A DNA stretch of 64,000 nucleotides, taken from the NCBI GenBank assembly GCA_965228615.1, contig CBDDHT010000005.1, forward strand, positions 124,001 through 188,000, written 5' to 3'. The stretch is from CBDDHT01 sp965228615 (GTDB lineage Bacteria > Pseudomonadota > Alphaproteobacteria > Rhizobiales > Methyloligellaceae). Below are positions 16,501 to 24,790 of this stretch, in pieces. The position numbers and the translations under genes were made by a program. Position 1 is the stretch's first letter. The number at the start of each line of letters is the position of its first letter. The notes below the pieces were generated by a model. That model saw nothing but the letters and a program-made list of their open reading frames with translations, was not told where the DNA came from and ran no database searches.

Positions 16501-16986
16501 TCATTCATCGGCATAGACGGAGACACCGCCCTCACCAAACGCGTAGGTCTTCAACGTACCGGTCTTGGATGGAGCCATGCCGGGAGCGTTGGCGGGCATG
16601 CCGGGCAAGGTGATCCCGGTGATATGCGGCCGCTCAGTGACAAGCCGTTCGATGATCTCGGCCGGCACGAGCCCGCTCACGATATAACCGTCGATCTCGG
16701 CCAAATGGCATCCAAGACCCTTTTCAGGTACCCCGGCTTCGATGGAGCGTTTGTCAAAATTCCGGTCGTCGACGCGCGTCACTACATAGCCATTGCCTTC
16801 CAGATAGTCCGCGTAGGCATCGCAACACCCACATCCCGGATCACGCCAGATGGTGATCTCCTTGGACCCCGAAGTGGCGGCGGCAACACTTTGAAGGGGA
16901 GCGTCGGTTGACCCCAACGACCAGTAGGCGATACCCGCAGCGGCGAACACGGCAACGACGACTGCGGCATTTTTTATCTTGTTCAT
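16501..16986 (-). CDS. DUF411 family metal-binding protein
   Basis: This 161-residue protein has an N-terminal helix/signal (AAVVVAVFAAAGIAYW). The DUF411 domain carries CGCC (DPGCGCCDAYADYL) and the later conserved GCHLAEIDGYIVSGLVPAE. DUF411 proteins are typical of copper-resistance clusters. A longer frame is open up to 17607, but the ATG at 16986 has a GGAGA ribosome site at correct spacing and follows the upstream gene's stop by a few bases. Confidence 0.85.
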   Translation of the reverse strand: MNKIKNAAVVVAVFAAAGIAYWSLGSTDAPLQSVAAATSGSKEITIWRDPGCGCCDAYADYLEGNGYVVTRVDDRNFDKRSIEAGVPEKGLGCHLAEIDGYIVSGLVPAEIIERLVTERPHITGITLPGMPANAPGMAPSKTGTLKTYAFGEGGVSVYADE

Positions 16987-16997
16987 GACATTCTCCA

Positions 16998-17948
16998 TTA
17001 TGCGCCTGCGAGCGCGGTCCAGTTCGCGCCGCCATCGCGGCTTTCGACAAGGCCATCGCTTCTGATGGCGACGACATGATCGGCATTGGTGGGGTGAACG
17101 GCGAGGGCGAGCGAGGCCGTGCCCGATATTTGCGACCACACGACTCCGGCGTCCTGAGATCTCCAGATGCCCGAAGGCAGCGCGGCGTAAAGGCGAGCGG
17201 GTTGGGATGCCGCGCTGACCAATCCGTTGATTGTCCCACCTTCGGGAAGGGGCGCTTCCGACGGAGCCGGTTTCCCCGATGCAAGCGCGTCCATCGCATC
17301 GCCCGGCTGAACCTCCTGCCAGCGGCAGAAGCAGTCGGGCACGCGCGTGAGACCAAGTTCGGTTCCGGCATAGATCCAGATACCGCCCATGCCCGTTGCT
17401 AGATCGACCGAGGCCAATGCCGTCAGATCGTGCTCGGCATCCGCCAGCCACGGTCGGTCCATCGCGAGGGCCCAAGAGCCACCGGCATCTTCGCTCTTCC
17501 AAAGACCGTCGCCGCGAATGGCCGCGTAGATCGTATTTGGCTCTCCCACCGCAATGGTGACTGCTGATACCGGGGCGTCGGGTAGACCAGTGCTTCTCGT
17601 CTCCCAAGTGCGCGCGCCATCCTCGGAAATGGCGAAGCCGCCACCCGCGAGCCCCGCCGCGATCCGGCCAGGCCGGCCCGGGTGCGTTGCGAGCGACAAG
17701 ATGCCGTTCGCCGCCGGTGCGGGCATCTCCCTCCAGCCGCCGGAGCCGTCGCTGCGGGAAAGAGTCTTGCCGGCCAGGATCAAAGCATCACCATCGAATG
17801 CAATTGACAGACGGGTTGCTGCAAACGCGTTGCGAACGCCCAAAGGCAGGTTTATGAGGCCAGTCCCCACTACCAAAGCACCGAGAAAAGCGCGCCTCGA
17901 AAGGCGATGGGAACTTTGGGTCATTACTCTCATGTCGATGTCTTTCAT
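16998..17948 (-). CDS. Tat-exported beta-propeller (BNR/YCF48-like repeat) protein
   Basis: This 316-residue protein has a twin-arginine signal (LSRRAFLGALVVGTG) and repeated motifs of the sialidase/photosystem-assembly propeller type: ISEDGARTWE, KSEDAGGSWAL, RSQDAGVVWSQI and ESRDGGANWTAL. Such propellers appear beside multicopper oxidases and cytochromes in metal clusters, though their role is unclear. The start overlaps the preceding cytochrome gene by ATGA (17945-17948). Confidence 0.8.
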   Translation of the reverse strand: MKDIDMRVMTQSSHRLSRRAFLGALVVGTGLINLPLGVRNAFAATRLSIAFDGDALILAGKTLSRSDGSGGWREMPAPAANGILSLATHPGRPGRIAAGLAGGGFAISEDGARTWETRSTGLPDAPVSAVTIAVGEPNTIYAAIRGDGLWKSEDAGGSWALAMDRPWLADAEHDLTALASVDLATGMGGIWIYAGTELGLTRVPDCFCRWQEVQPGDAMDALASGKPAPSEAPLPEGGTINGLVSAASQPARLYAALPSGIWRSQDAGVVWSQISGTASLALAVHPTNADHVVAIRSDGLVESRDGGANWTALAGA

Positions 17949-18661
17949 GTTCGGTGCGCCTCGCAGCTTTCCGTGACAAATTGTTGGAGATCCGCAAGGC
18001 TGCGGAAGATCACCGAGAAACGGTCACCGCCCATGCCGGCACCAAGGATCACAGGGACACCGACCGGCGGACCGGTCTCGGCGCTGTCGATCTTGAGCCG
18101 GATGTTCTTCTCCCAGTAGGGCGTTTCCCGCCCGTCGCCAGTGGTGATGAAGTAGCTGTCGCCACAATGGCGGATTGCCGTGACATGCGTCTCCGGCGAT
18201 GGCTCGCCGATCGGCTCCGGCGCCCCGGCCCGCAACCAACCAGCGGGCATAAGTCCTTCATCAACGACCTTTTTGCCACCGCCGGGCTGGCCGGCGATAG
18301 CGAGAAAGGCGAGCAGATCGGTGCGCGCCTGAGGATCGTCGATCCCTCGGAAGGTCATGTAGGTACCAGGGATCATATCCGCCGGGTCTTTCAGCCAACC
18401 GTCGAGCGTAGCCGCGTTCCAGAAGATACCGGCGTCCTTTAGCCCGCTTGAATAACGAACAAACCCCTCCGCCGTACCCGCCGTACGGCCCAGGAAGCTG
18501 TCGAGGCTCGGGCCGCTGAGATGCAAGCCCGGTTCGAGGGCATGGCAAGCAACGCAGGCGCGATAGACCTGCGCACCACGCCTCACGTCCCCGTCTGCGA
18601 GTGCGGCCGAACTGACTGAAAGGCCGGCCAACGCGGCGAGGAAAAGGGCTACCCGGCTCAT
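17945..18661 (-). CDS. Cytochrome c with C-terminal extension
   Basis: This 238-residue protein has a signal peptide (ending SAALADG), heme motif CVACH (RACVACHALEPG) and a c-type fold with Met ligand probably in MIPGTYMTF, ending around residue 125. The extra ~110 residues (HVTAIRHCGDSYFITTGDG onward) match no domain I recognise. It is coupled by ATGA to the multicopper oxidase, so it may accept electrons from it or share its metal work. Confidence 0.85.
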   Translation of the reverse strand: MSRVALFLAALAGLSVSSAALADGDVRRGAQVYRACVACHALEPGLHLSGPSLDSFLGRTAGTAEGFVRYSSGLKDAGIFWNAATLDGWLKDPADMIPGTYMTFRGIDDPQARTDLLAFLAIAGQPGGGKKVVDEGLMPAGWLRAGAPEPIGEPSPETHVTAIRHCGDSYFITTGDGRETPYWEKNIRLKIDSAETGPPVGVPVILGAGMGGDRFSVIFRSLADLQQFVTESCEAHRT

Positions 18662-20139
18662 ATCCGCTCCTCTTTTCCGGAAACGCGGATCACCCCCATC
18701 ATGCCAGCGGCCTGGTGCTCAAGAATGTGGCAGTGAAACATCCAGTCTCCCGGATTGTCGGCGACGAAGGCGATCTCGACCTTCTCGCGCGGTGCCATCA
18801 ACACGGTGTCTTGCCACTCACGATGCGTTGTAGGCAGACCGTTCCGTGACAGGACGCGGAAGGAATGTCCGTGCAGGTGGATTGGATGATGCCAGGCCGT
18901 TGCGTTTGTCATTGCCAGGACGCATGTGCTGTCGCGCGGCACCGTCAGCAGCGGGTCCATCACACGACCGGTGGCGGCCTTGCCGTTGATGAACCAGATG
19001 CCCCGGCCATGCATCATGTTCATCATGTTGCCCATCATTCCACCGGAGGCTTCGTTCCCCATGCTGCCGCCCATTTCGGCCATGATCATCTGGCCCATCA
19101 TGCCGCCGTTGAACGTGACCTCGTGCCGGATCGCGTCGCCCAGGTCCGGCTCGGCAAGCGGATTGTCTTGAAGTTCAAGAGGCCAGTCAGGAGCAGCTTT
19201 CCTGAGCGCCGCTTCCGCATAGGCGAGATCGACCAACCGGTACTCCTGTCCCTTGTAGAACCGGTCCACCACAGAGACCCGGCTGCCTGGCCGGCCGGTC
19301 ATGTCGAGGATCAGGTCCACCCGCATGGCTGGACCGAGCGTGACGAGCCCGTTCGCCGGTGCGTGCGGCGTCACGGGTTGCCCGTCGAGGGCGATCACAA
19401 CCGGCTCGAGGTTTGCAAAGTCGAGGCCAAAGATCCGGGCATTGGCAGCATTGATCAGGCGCAGCCGGATGCGCTCTCCAGCACGGACCGCAATGCTCTC
19501 CGGAACACGGCCGTTGACGGTGACCGTGTTGCCGATACGTCCGTTATGCATCAAGTCATGGGGGTTGCCGAAATCGTCGCTGATCGCTGCGTCCCCGGTG
19601 AGTCGCCAATCGTCGAGAACCCAGATCAGTTCTCGGTCGACGCGAACCGGCTCGGATTCCTCGATGATCAGCGGGCCGTAGAGACCGCGCCCCACCTGCA
19701 CCGTGCTGTTTAAGTGAGGGTGATACCAGTAGGTACCGGCATCGACGGCGTCGAACTCGTAGGTGAAGGTCTCACCGGGAGCGATCGGCGTCTGCGTCAG
19801 ATGCGGCACGCCGTCCATGGCGTTCGGCGTGCGCACACCGTGCCAGTGGACGGTGGTCTCTTCCTCAAGGCCGTTGTCGATCACGACATGAATGCGATCG
19901 CCTTGACGGACACGAATTGCCGGGCCGGGCACTGTGCCGTTGTAGGCCCAGACCGGCGTGTTTCCATGTGTATCCGGAACGAGTTGCGTCCGTCCCGGTG
20001 ATGCCTTCAGCCGGAACTCCCTAATGGAGGCCGCCTGGGCATTTCGTAGTCCAAGAACCGGAAGCACCGTACCAGCCGAGAAAGCTGCGGTGCGTGTGAG
20101 GAATGTCCGACGCGTCAGCGTCGGCAGATACATGGCCAT
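18658..20139 (-). CDS. Multicopper oxidase (CueO/CopA-like)
   Basis: This ~493-residue laccase-type oxidase has a Tat signal (TRRTFLTRTAAFSAG) and the four copper-binding clusters: HWHGVR, YWYHPH, HPIHLHGHSF and HCHILEHQAAGMMG. A methionine-rich segment (GGMMGQMIMAEMGGSMGNE, then MMGNMMNMM) resembles the Cu(I)-binding insert of CueO/CopA. It should oxidise Cu(I) in the periplasm. The frame is open to 20193, but ATG 20139 gives a normal Tat leader. It is likely one of the first genes of the copper unit. Confidence 0.93.
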   Translation of the reverse strand: MAMYLPTLTRRTFLTRTAAFSAGTVLPVLGLRNAQAASIREFRLKASPGRTQLVPDTHGNTPVWAYNGTVPGPAIRVRQGDRIHVVIDNGLEEETTVHWHGVRTPNAMDGVPHLTQTPIAPGETFTYEFDAVDAGTYWYHPHLNSTVQVGRGLYGPLIIEESEPVRVDRELIWVLDDWRLTGDAAISDDFGNPHDLMHNGRIGNTVTVNGRVPESIAVRAGERIRLRLINAANARIFGLDFANLEPVVIALDGQPVTPHAPANGLVTLGPAMRVDLILDMTGRPGSRVSVVDRFYKGQEYRLVDLAYAEAALRKAAPDWPLELQDNPLAEPDLGDAIRHEVTFNGGMMGQMIMAEMGGSMGNEASGGMMGNMMNMMHGRGIWFINGKAATGRVMDPLLTVPRDSTCVLAMTNATAWHHPIHLHGHSFRVLSRNGLPTTHREWQDTVLMAPREKVEIAFVADNPGDWMFHCHILEHQAAGMMGVIRVSGKEERI

Positions 20140-20273
20140 GACGTTCCAACCATCCTGAGAGGGTGCTTGAATAGCAACGCGCACTCTGCGCAATGCATAT
20201 CGAGATCATGGGCAGTCGGTTTTACCGCACATGACTTCGGGCGCCGCTAGCCGGAAATTAAGTCCGCGCGGCG

Positions 20274-20612
20274 TCAGCTCAGGAAGATTGATCGGGGAGG
20301 ATAGGGTTCTGGCAGACCAGTGCGTCCGGTCACGCTTTGCAGAACCGGACTTTCGGCAGTCGCCTGTGATCCATGTATGTTGAATTGTCCCAGGGGCACT
20401 ACTGCCAGGATCGGCGAGATACATACGTTATCGCACTGTTGCGCAGCGTTCTTGTCGTCCAGGCAATCCGTGCAATCGCCAATGTCCGTTCCGTCGCCTA
20501 AGACGAAAGCCATCTTCATGGTCATATTGGCTGAACCCGCGGCATGCACCACGGTTCCCGCCGCGAAAGCAGCGAGCAGCACGATCATGAAGATTCGGAC
20601 ATACCTCGACAT
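20274..20612 (-). CDS. Small secreted cysteine-containing protein
   Basis: This 112-residue protein has a signal peptide (VLLAAFAAGTVVHAAG) and cysteines in GDCTDC and QQCDNVC, a DUF2946-like layout often seen near copper genes. I cannot assign a family with confidence. A longer frame is open to 21002, but ATG 20612 followed by a perfect signal peptide is the sensible start. It sits 134 bp before the multicopper oxidase on the same strand. Confidence 0.6.
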   Translation of the reverse strand: MSRYVRIFMIVLLAAFAAGTVVHAAGSANMTMKMAFVLGDGTDIGDCTDCLDDKNAAQQCDNVCISPILAVVPLGQFNIHGSQATAESPVLQSVTGRTGLPEPYPPRSIFLS

Positions 20613-20743
20613 ATGACGCTCATTACCGGAAAATGCGTAACCTGTCGACTTACGTTTTGTTGAAGACCGCACTTGAACCGAGTGGCCGTAAAGAAGGATG
20701 GCCGGGAAGGTACCGACAACATGCCAGGATCTTCGGTGCGGTC

Positions 20744-21409
20744 TCACGTTCCGCTCCAGTCCGCAGGGTCGACAAAGAGCCCGAACCAGATCGACCAGAT
20801 GCCAAGCAGGATGAACACTACGCTGCGCCCTCAACCAGTTTGCAATTCTGGAAAAAAATCTGCAAATCGTGGCCAAACGGTCAGCGGCAGAAGCGGCAAA
20901 GACAGAGCCAGTGCGAAAGTACCCATCAGCACTACGCCAGAGACAGGTGAACCGGTGACTGCCACTGTTCCGATAAGCGCGAATAGGATCGGCGCCGCAC
21001 ATGCAGGAATGTTCAGACCAAAGGCGAGCCCCTGCAGGAGTGGATTATCGGCAATTCGCCAGCGCTCTGGAGCGACCACAATCTTTTGCCGCAAGATCCG
21101 GTCAAGGCCCGCAATCATGAACAAACCGAGTGCCAGATAAAGGGCCCCAAACACCAGCCAGAAGCCGGTCTGAACCCCGATCAACATTTGGCCCAACATG
21201 ACAATAGCCCCGCCAAATCCGGCCATGACGATAACGCGTGCAAGAATGAAGGTACTTACTGCCGCCAGTCGATATTCAGACGGATTTTGTAATTGCCGGT
21301 TTACGAAAATGAGGTGCGCACCGATGGTGCAGGGTTCGACAAAACCTAGTAGTCCAAGACCAAATGCCAGACTGAATGTTTGAAAGGTCAGGTCCAACGC
21401 GGTTTCCAA
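20744..21409 (-). pseudogene. CcdA/DsbD-like membrane protein with an in-frame TGA
   Basis: From 21409 the frame encodes a multi-helix protein with the CcdA-like motif LGFVEPCTIGAH and a second cysteine helix (GLNIPACAAPILFALIG). At 20831-20833 a TGA stops it after ~192 residues. The same frame continues past it with GRSVVFILLGIWSIWFGLFV and ends at 20744, completing the last helix. So a single nonsense change probably removed the final helix. The shortened protein might still fold. It lies between merA and the copper genes on the same strand. Confidence 0.7.
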
Positions 21410-21467
21410 TCAGCTTCTTTGCCGTTTATACAGCTTCTACCTGCTGGAAGCTCAAGACTGCCCCCTG

Positions 21468-22892
21468 TCAACCTGCACAACAGCTGAGAGCCGCTACATC
21501 CTTTTCGAAAGTCTGCGCAGCAAGCTTCAACCCTTCAACCGTTGTCAGGTATGGGAAGATCATCGTGCCGAGCTCTTCGTAAGTCATTCCCGCCATGAGC
21601 GCCATCGCCGCGGTCTGGATGCTGTCGGCACCTTCCGGAGCAAGTATATGTGCCCCGAGCAACCGCTTGGTGTTTTCGTCCGCGACAAGTTTTATGAGCC
21701 CGCGCGTGTCCCGGGCAGCGAGTGCCCGGGGTACGTGCTCGAGCGACAAGACTGAAGTGCGAACAGCTAGGCCGGCAGCCTTTGCCGCGGCCTCGGTGAG
21801 ACCGACGCTGGCAACCTGGGGGTCGGAGAAGACGATTGCCGGCATGGTAGAGTTGTCATAGGCAAGGCTATCGCCGTTCATCGCGTTTTTCGCGGCCAGT
21901 TTGGCACCGTAGGCTGCCATATAGACAAACTGATCACGTCCGGTTACATCGCCGGCGGCGTAGATGATTTTCTGGCTGGTACGCATCCGGTCATCGACAA
22001 GGATCGCGCCACGCCGGTCGGTGGCGATTCCGGCCAGGTCCAACGCAAGATTTTGCGTGTTGGGCGTACGACCCGTCGCGAGCAGAAGGTCCTCCGCTTC
22101 CAGGATCCCGGTTCCATCTTCGGTTTCGACCCTCAGTACAATGCGGCCGTCACGCTTCAAAACCTCTGTGTAGCTCTTGATGGTTCGGACGATAATGCCT
22201 TCGTCTTCAAACGCCCGCGTCAGCGCATCACCGATTTCCGGTTCCGCCTCCGGCAGCAATCCTCGGCGGCTGACAATGGTGACGCGCGTACCCGCACGGG
22301 CAAAAACTTGCGCCAATTCGACACCGATATATCCGCCTCCCATGACAATCAAAGATTCCGGGCGCTCCTGAACATCGAGGATTGATGTGCTGTCGTGAGG
22401 GCGTACCTGGGCCATTCCGGGAATGTCAGGCACCTGCGGCCGGGATCCCGTGGCGAGGAGGATCTTGTCAGCTTCGATGACCTCTCCTTCCAAGGTCAGT
22501 TGCCCACCCGCAATGAAACGAGCCTCACCTTCCAGATAGGCGATGTTGTTGTGTTGGTGCAGGACGTCGATATATTTTGCAGCTCGCAGGTCATCGACCA
22601 GCGCCTGTTTCTGGCGGATTATGGCGGCCCAATCCGTGATCTGTGCCATCGCCTCTATCCCGTCAAATCTTTGAGCGGCTTTTGGCGCGTGCATGATCTC
22701 CATAGCCCGGATCATCGCCTTCGACGGCACGCAACCGACATTGACGCAGGTTCCTCCTATGACGCCGTTACCGATCAGGGCAACCCGGGCACCTTCCTCG
22801 GCCGCCGTGATCGCGGCCGAGAACCCGGCTGACCCCGCGCCGACCACAGCCAGGTCGTAAGATCCGTTCCTCTTCGAACAACAGTCAGACAT
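21468..22892 (-). CDS. merA: Mercuric reductase MerA, copy 1
   Basis: This 474-residue flavoprotein disulfide reductase reduces Hg(II) to Hg(0) with NADPH in the cytoplasm. It has the FAD-binding start AVVGAGSAGFSAA, the redox-active pair C49/C54 in GGTCVNVGCVPSKAM and the C-terminal vicinal pair SCCAG that hands over Hg(II). There is no N-terminal MerP-like domain, though a CC pair occurs at residues 4-5. ATG 22892 overlaps merF by 8 bp. A diverged second copy is at 50845-52269. Confidence 0.96.
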   Translation of the reverse strand: MSDCCSKRNGSYDLAVVGAGSAGFSAAITAAEEGARVALIGNGVIGGTCVNVGCVPSKAMIRAMEIMHAPKAAQRFDGIEAMAQITDWAAIIRQKQALVDDLRAAKYIDVLHQHNNIAYLEGEARFIAGGQLTLEGEVIEADKILLATGSRPQVPDIPGMAQVRPHDSTSILDVQERPESLIVMGGGYIGVELAQVFARAGTRVTIVSRRGLLPEAEPEIGDALTRAFEDEGIIVRTIKSYTEVLKRDGRIVLRVETEDGTGILEAEDLLLATGRTPNTQNLALDLAGIATDRRGAILVDDRMRTSQKIIYAAGDVTGRDQFVYMAAYGAKLAAKNAMNGDSLAYDNSTMPAIVFSDPQVASVGLTEAAAKAAGLAVRTSVLSLEHVPRALAARDTRGLIKLVADENTKRLLGAHILAPEGADSIQTAAMALMAGMTYEELGTMIFPYLTTVEGLKLAAQTFEKDVAALSCCAG

Positions 22893-23112
22893 TCCGGTTA
22901 CCTTCGTTGCGTTGGCGTCGTGCATTGCGAACAAGCGCATAGAGTGTGAGAAATACAAAAGCGAGGAGAGCGGGCAACAGGACGTAGTCAAGAAGGCCAA
23001 CGAAGGCTGACAGCCCAACGGCACCGAACGATACGACAAGGACCGGTGTGAAGCAGCAAAGCGCAGCGATCACCGTACCTATTACGCCTGTCGCCAGGAG
23101 CTTGTTGTTCAT
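22885..23112 (-). CDS. merF: Mercury transporter MerF, copy 1
   Basis: This 75-residue two-helix inner-membrane protein has the typical vicinal cysteines (AALCCFTPVLV) in the first helix and a second helix VLLPALLAFVFLTLY. It moves Hg(II) into the cytoplasm for MerA. Its stop overlaps merA, and its start overlaps the preceding small gene. Confidence 0.92.
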   Translation of the reverse strand: MNNKLLATGVIGTVIAALCCFTPVLVVSFGAVGLSAFVGLLDYVLLPALLAFVFLTLYALVRNARRQRNEGNRNV

Positions 23113-23362
23113 TTCATAGATTTTCTATTGTCTTCTCCGCAGCCTTCCCCGGCCGATAGTCGCGACCTATGTCGCAGGAAATAAGCGAGAAAACCTGCGA
23201 TTGCGGCAGTCAGCACCGACAACACAACACCGGTACCGGATAACTGGGCGATCAATCCGGTTGCTGCAGAACCGAAGAACGTGAAGCCGCACCGCAGCAG
23301 ACAATCATGACGGGAGCGGCAACCGCCGTCGCCAACATTATTCCCAAGGATTTGTCACTCAC
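23109..23362 (-). pseudogene. Small mer-operon membrane protein gene, frameshifted
   Basis: The intact equivalent is at 50374-50628. Here translation from GTG 23362 follows it through SLGIMLATAVAAPVM and the CC pair. One base is then missing after TGCTGCGGT, and the frame ends shortly after. Restoring one base gives a full-length match down to 23109, overlapping merF as in the other copy. The protein would be a two-helix Hg-transport-like protein with a CCGG motif, not one of the named Mer proteins I know. Confidence 0.8.
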
Positions 23363-23365
23363 AGG

Positions 23366-23677
23366 TCAGCTTCCGGAGTTCGATCCATCTTCCAGCAAAA
23401 CCGCCGTGTACCCGTATGCGGCAGGTTGTGCGACGATCGCTTCCACATCCGTTACAGCATCGTCGAAAGTGATTGTGTAGACACCGGACCGGCCATCTTC
23501 GTGTTCTTGGAAATTCAATATCGCGACGCTCTCGGATTTCTGCAGCGCCTCGCCGACGATGTAGGAACAAGACGGGCACCAAAGGCCAGTGACCTCGATG
23601 CGCGCTTTTCGTTCTTCTGCGTGTGTTGCTCCGGTTGCCAGGAACAAAACGGCAAGTGTCATAAACGTCTTTTTCAT
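23366..23677 (-). CDS. merP: Periplasmic mercury-binding protein MerP-like, copy 1
   Basis: This 103-residue protein has a signal peptide (TFMTLAVLFLATGATHAEE) and an HMA-like fold with metal motif WCPSC (VTGLWCPSCSYIVGEAL). MerP binds Hg(II) in the periplasm and passes it to MerT. The start at 23677 is used because it gives the signal peptide; the frame is open further upstream. It lies 13 bp after merT. Confidence 0.9.
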   Translation of the reverse strand: MKKTFMTLAVLFLATGATHAEERKARIEVTGLWCPSCSYIVGEALQKSESVAILNFQEHEDGRSGVYTITFDDAVTDVEAIVAQPAAYGYTAVLLEDGSNSGS

Positions 23678-23690
23678 GGAGGATCCTTTC

Positions 23691-24077
23691 TCAGTAGCCG
23701 AGCAGCGGCGGAGCGAGGTACGGGAAGGCCAAGGAGAGCGCGACAACGAAAGTTGCGCTCCAAAGCGCTCTTTTCATGAACCGCTTTTGCAGGGGGCGTT
23801 CGCAACTCCCATTATCGCAGGCCTGCTGCGTCGGCCTGTAAACCTTCCAGAACCCGTAACCAAGTGCGCCTCCGGCAAAAGCGAAAAAGATCCATTTGTA
23901 CTGGGTGAGCGCACCAAGCTGACCGATCCAGGCGCCTGTGGCCCCGAGGCTGAAAAGAACCATTGGCAGAATACAGCAGGAAGTCATTGCAAGAGCACCA
24001 AGTATGCCGCCTGCGGTAGCGGCCTTCGCACCATGGTCTGTTTCTCTTTTGGTCACTGGATGTATGTCCGTCGTCAT
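23691..24077 (-). CDS. merT: Mercury transporter MerT, copy 1
   Basis: This ~128-residue inner-membrane protein has the Hg-binding cysteine pair in helix 1 (MTSCCILPMVLFSLG), further helices, and a cytoplasmic-loop cysteine pair (QACDNGSC). It takes Hg(II) from MerP. The ATG at 24077 is preferred; GTG at 24089 is also possible. It is the first gene after the mer promoter. Confidence 0.92.
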   Translation of the reverse strand: MTTDIHPVTKRETDHGAKAATAGGILGALAMTSCCILPMVLFSLGATGAWIGQLGALTQYKWIFFAFAGGALGYGFWKVYRPTQQACDNGSCERPLQKRFMKRALWSATFVVALSLAFPYLAPPLLGY

Positions 24078-24109
24078 TCCGGCACCCACATTGATCTGAC
24101 TAAAGGTAA

Positions 24110-24140
24110 GGCTTACTATCTGTAGTCACTACAGATGCAA
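24110..24140 (-). promoter_or_regulatory. mer promoter/operator, copy 1 (MerR-regulated)
   Basis: Towards merT the boxes are TTGCAT and TAAGCC with a 19-bp spacer. The spacer holds most of the perfect dyad ATCTGTAGT-C-ACTACAGAT (24118-24136). This is the classical twisted-spacer mer promoter, with merR divergent at 24153. Confidence 0.85.
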
Positions 24141-24152
24141 GGAGTTTCTCTC

Positions 24153-24569
24153 ATGTCTGGGATCACGAACGCGCGAGGCTATCCGATTGGGGCAATGTCC
24201 AGCAAAACCGGCGTGAATATCGAGACGATCCGGTACTATGAACGCATCGAGTTGATGCCCAAGCCTGAACGGACTGCCGGAGGCAACCGGCAATACACCC
24301 ACGACCACCTTCAACGTTTGTCGTTTATCAAGCGGAGCCGGGAACTCGGATTCAGTATCGACGAGATTCGCGAGATGCTGAAAATGGTCGACCAGAAAGG
24401 CATCAGTTGCGGTGAGGTGCATGCCATGACAATGGAACACCTAGGCTCGGTCAGGGAAAAGATTCAGCACCTCAAGAAGCTGGAGAAGGCTCTGACTAAA
24501 ATGGCGTCTGAATGCGCCAAGGGAGATGTCCCGACCTGTCCGATTATCCAAACGCTCTTTGAAGCGTAG
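24153..24569 (+). CDS. merR: Mercury-responsive regulator MerR, copy 1
   Basis: This 138-residue regulator has a winged-helix N-terminus (GAMSSKTGVNIETIRYYERI), a dimer helix, and the Hg(II) ligands Cys in ISCGEV, SECAKGD and PTCPI. ATG 24153 is chosen over 24135 because AAGGAG precedes it at good distance. The gene and its flanks (about 23932-24675) appear base-for-base identical to the inverted copy at 49061-49804, although the neighbouring mer genes have diverged. Confidence 0.95.
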   Translation: MSGITNARGYPIGAMSSKTGVNIETIRYYERIELMPKPERTAGGNRQYTHDHLQRLSFIKRSRELGFSIDEIREMLKMVDQKGISCGEVHAMTMEHLGSVREKIQHLKKLEKALTKMASECAKGDVPTCPIIQTLFEA

Positions 24570-24751
24570 TACCTATTGGGTGATTGACTGTCCCGCTAAG
24601 TTGCTCGCCCCGGGGGCTGTGCCGGCTGTTTGCACCTGACAAACGCGGTGCTCAAATAAGCCTGTGCGAGTTTCTCCTTAAATGAAGACTGTTGTTGTGG
24701 CAGGTCGCGATTATCAGACTGGTCGAATCGAAAGTTCGGTGTTCGTTCCAG

Positions 24752-24789
24752 CTAAGCGCAGGATTTATTGCAAATCTTGTTCTGGCCCC
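24752..24789 (-). repeat. 38-bp Tn3-type terminal inverted repeat of the left mer transposon
   Basis: Read inward (minus strand) it starts GGGGCCAGAACAAGATTTGC and ends TAAATCCTGCGCTTAG, with the GGGG start typical of Tn3-family ends. It matches the repeat at 48947-48984 with two differences. Between it and merR lie ~180 bp of non-coding transposon sequence. Bases outside it are TATGC. Confidence 0.85.
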
Positions 24790-24790
24790 T

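Larger units (their letters stand above)
5889..24789. mobile_element. Remnant of mercury transposon, left copy (Tn3 family)
   Basis: The segment runs from the broken tnpA through res, tnpR, ynfA, a copper/redox island and the mer operon to a 38-bp Tn3-type inverted repeat at 24752-24789. Tn3-family elements end in ~38-bp repeats starting GGGG and ending near TAAG, as this one does. The outer end at the tnpA side is lost at the junction near 5889. Compared with the inverted copy at 48947-53465, this one carries ~13 kb of extra copper genes between merA and ynfA. Confidence 0.7.

Noticed and set aside
16501..17607. A 368-residue open frame ending in DUF411 as one fused protein
   Set aside because: Its first 200 residues lie antisense-in-frame over the propeller gene; the signal peptide and ribosome site place the true start at 16986.
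20690..20730. CueR-type operator (ACCTTCC-N7-GGAAGGT) before the copper genes
   Set aside because: A GGAAGGT-like half-site is present, but the matching arm is out of register, so no proper dyad exists.
20831..20833. TGA in the CcdA-like gene as a selenocysteine codon
   Set aside because: No SECIS-like hairpin was evident and the family has no Sec at this place; a nonsense mutation is simpler.
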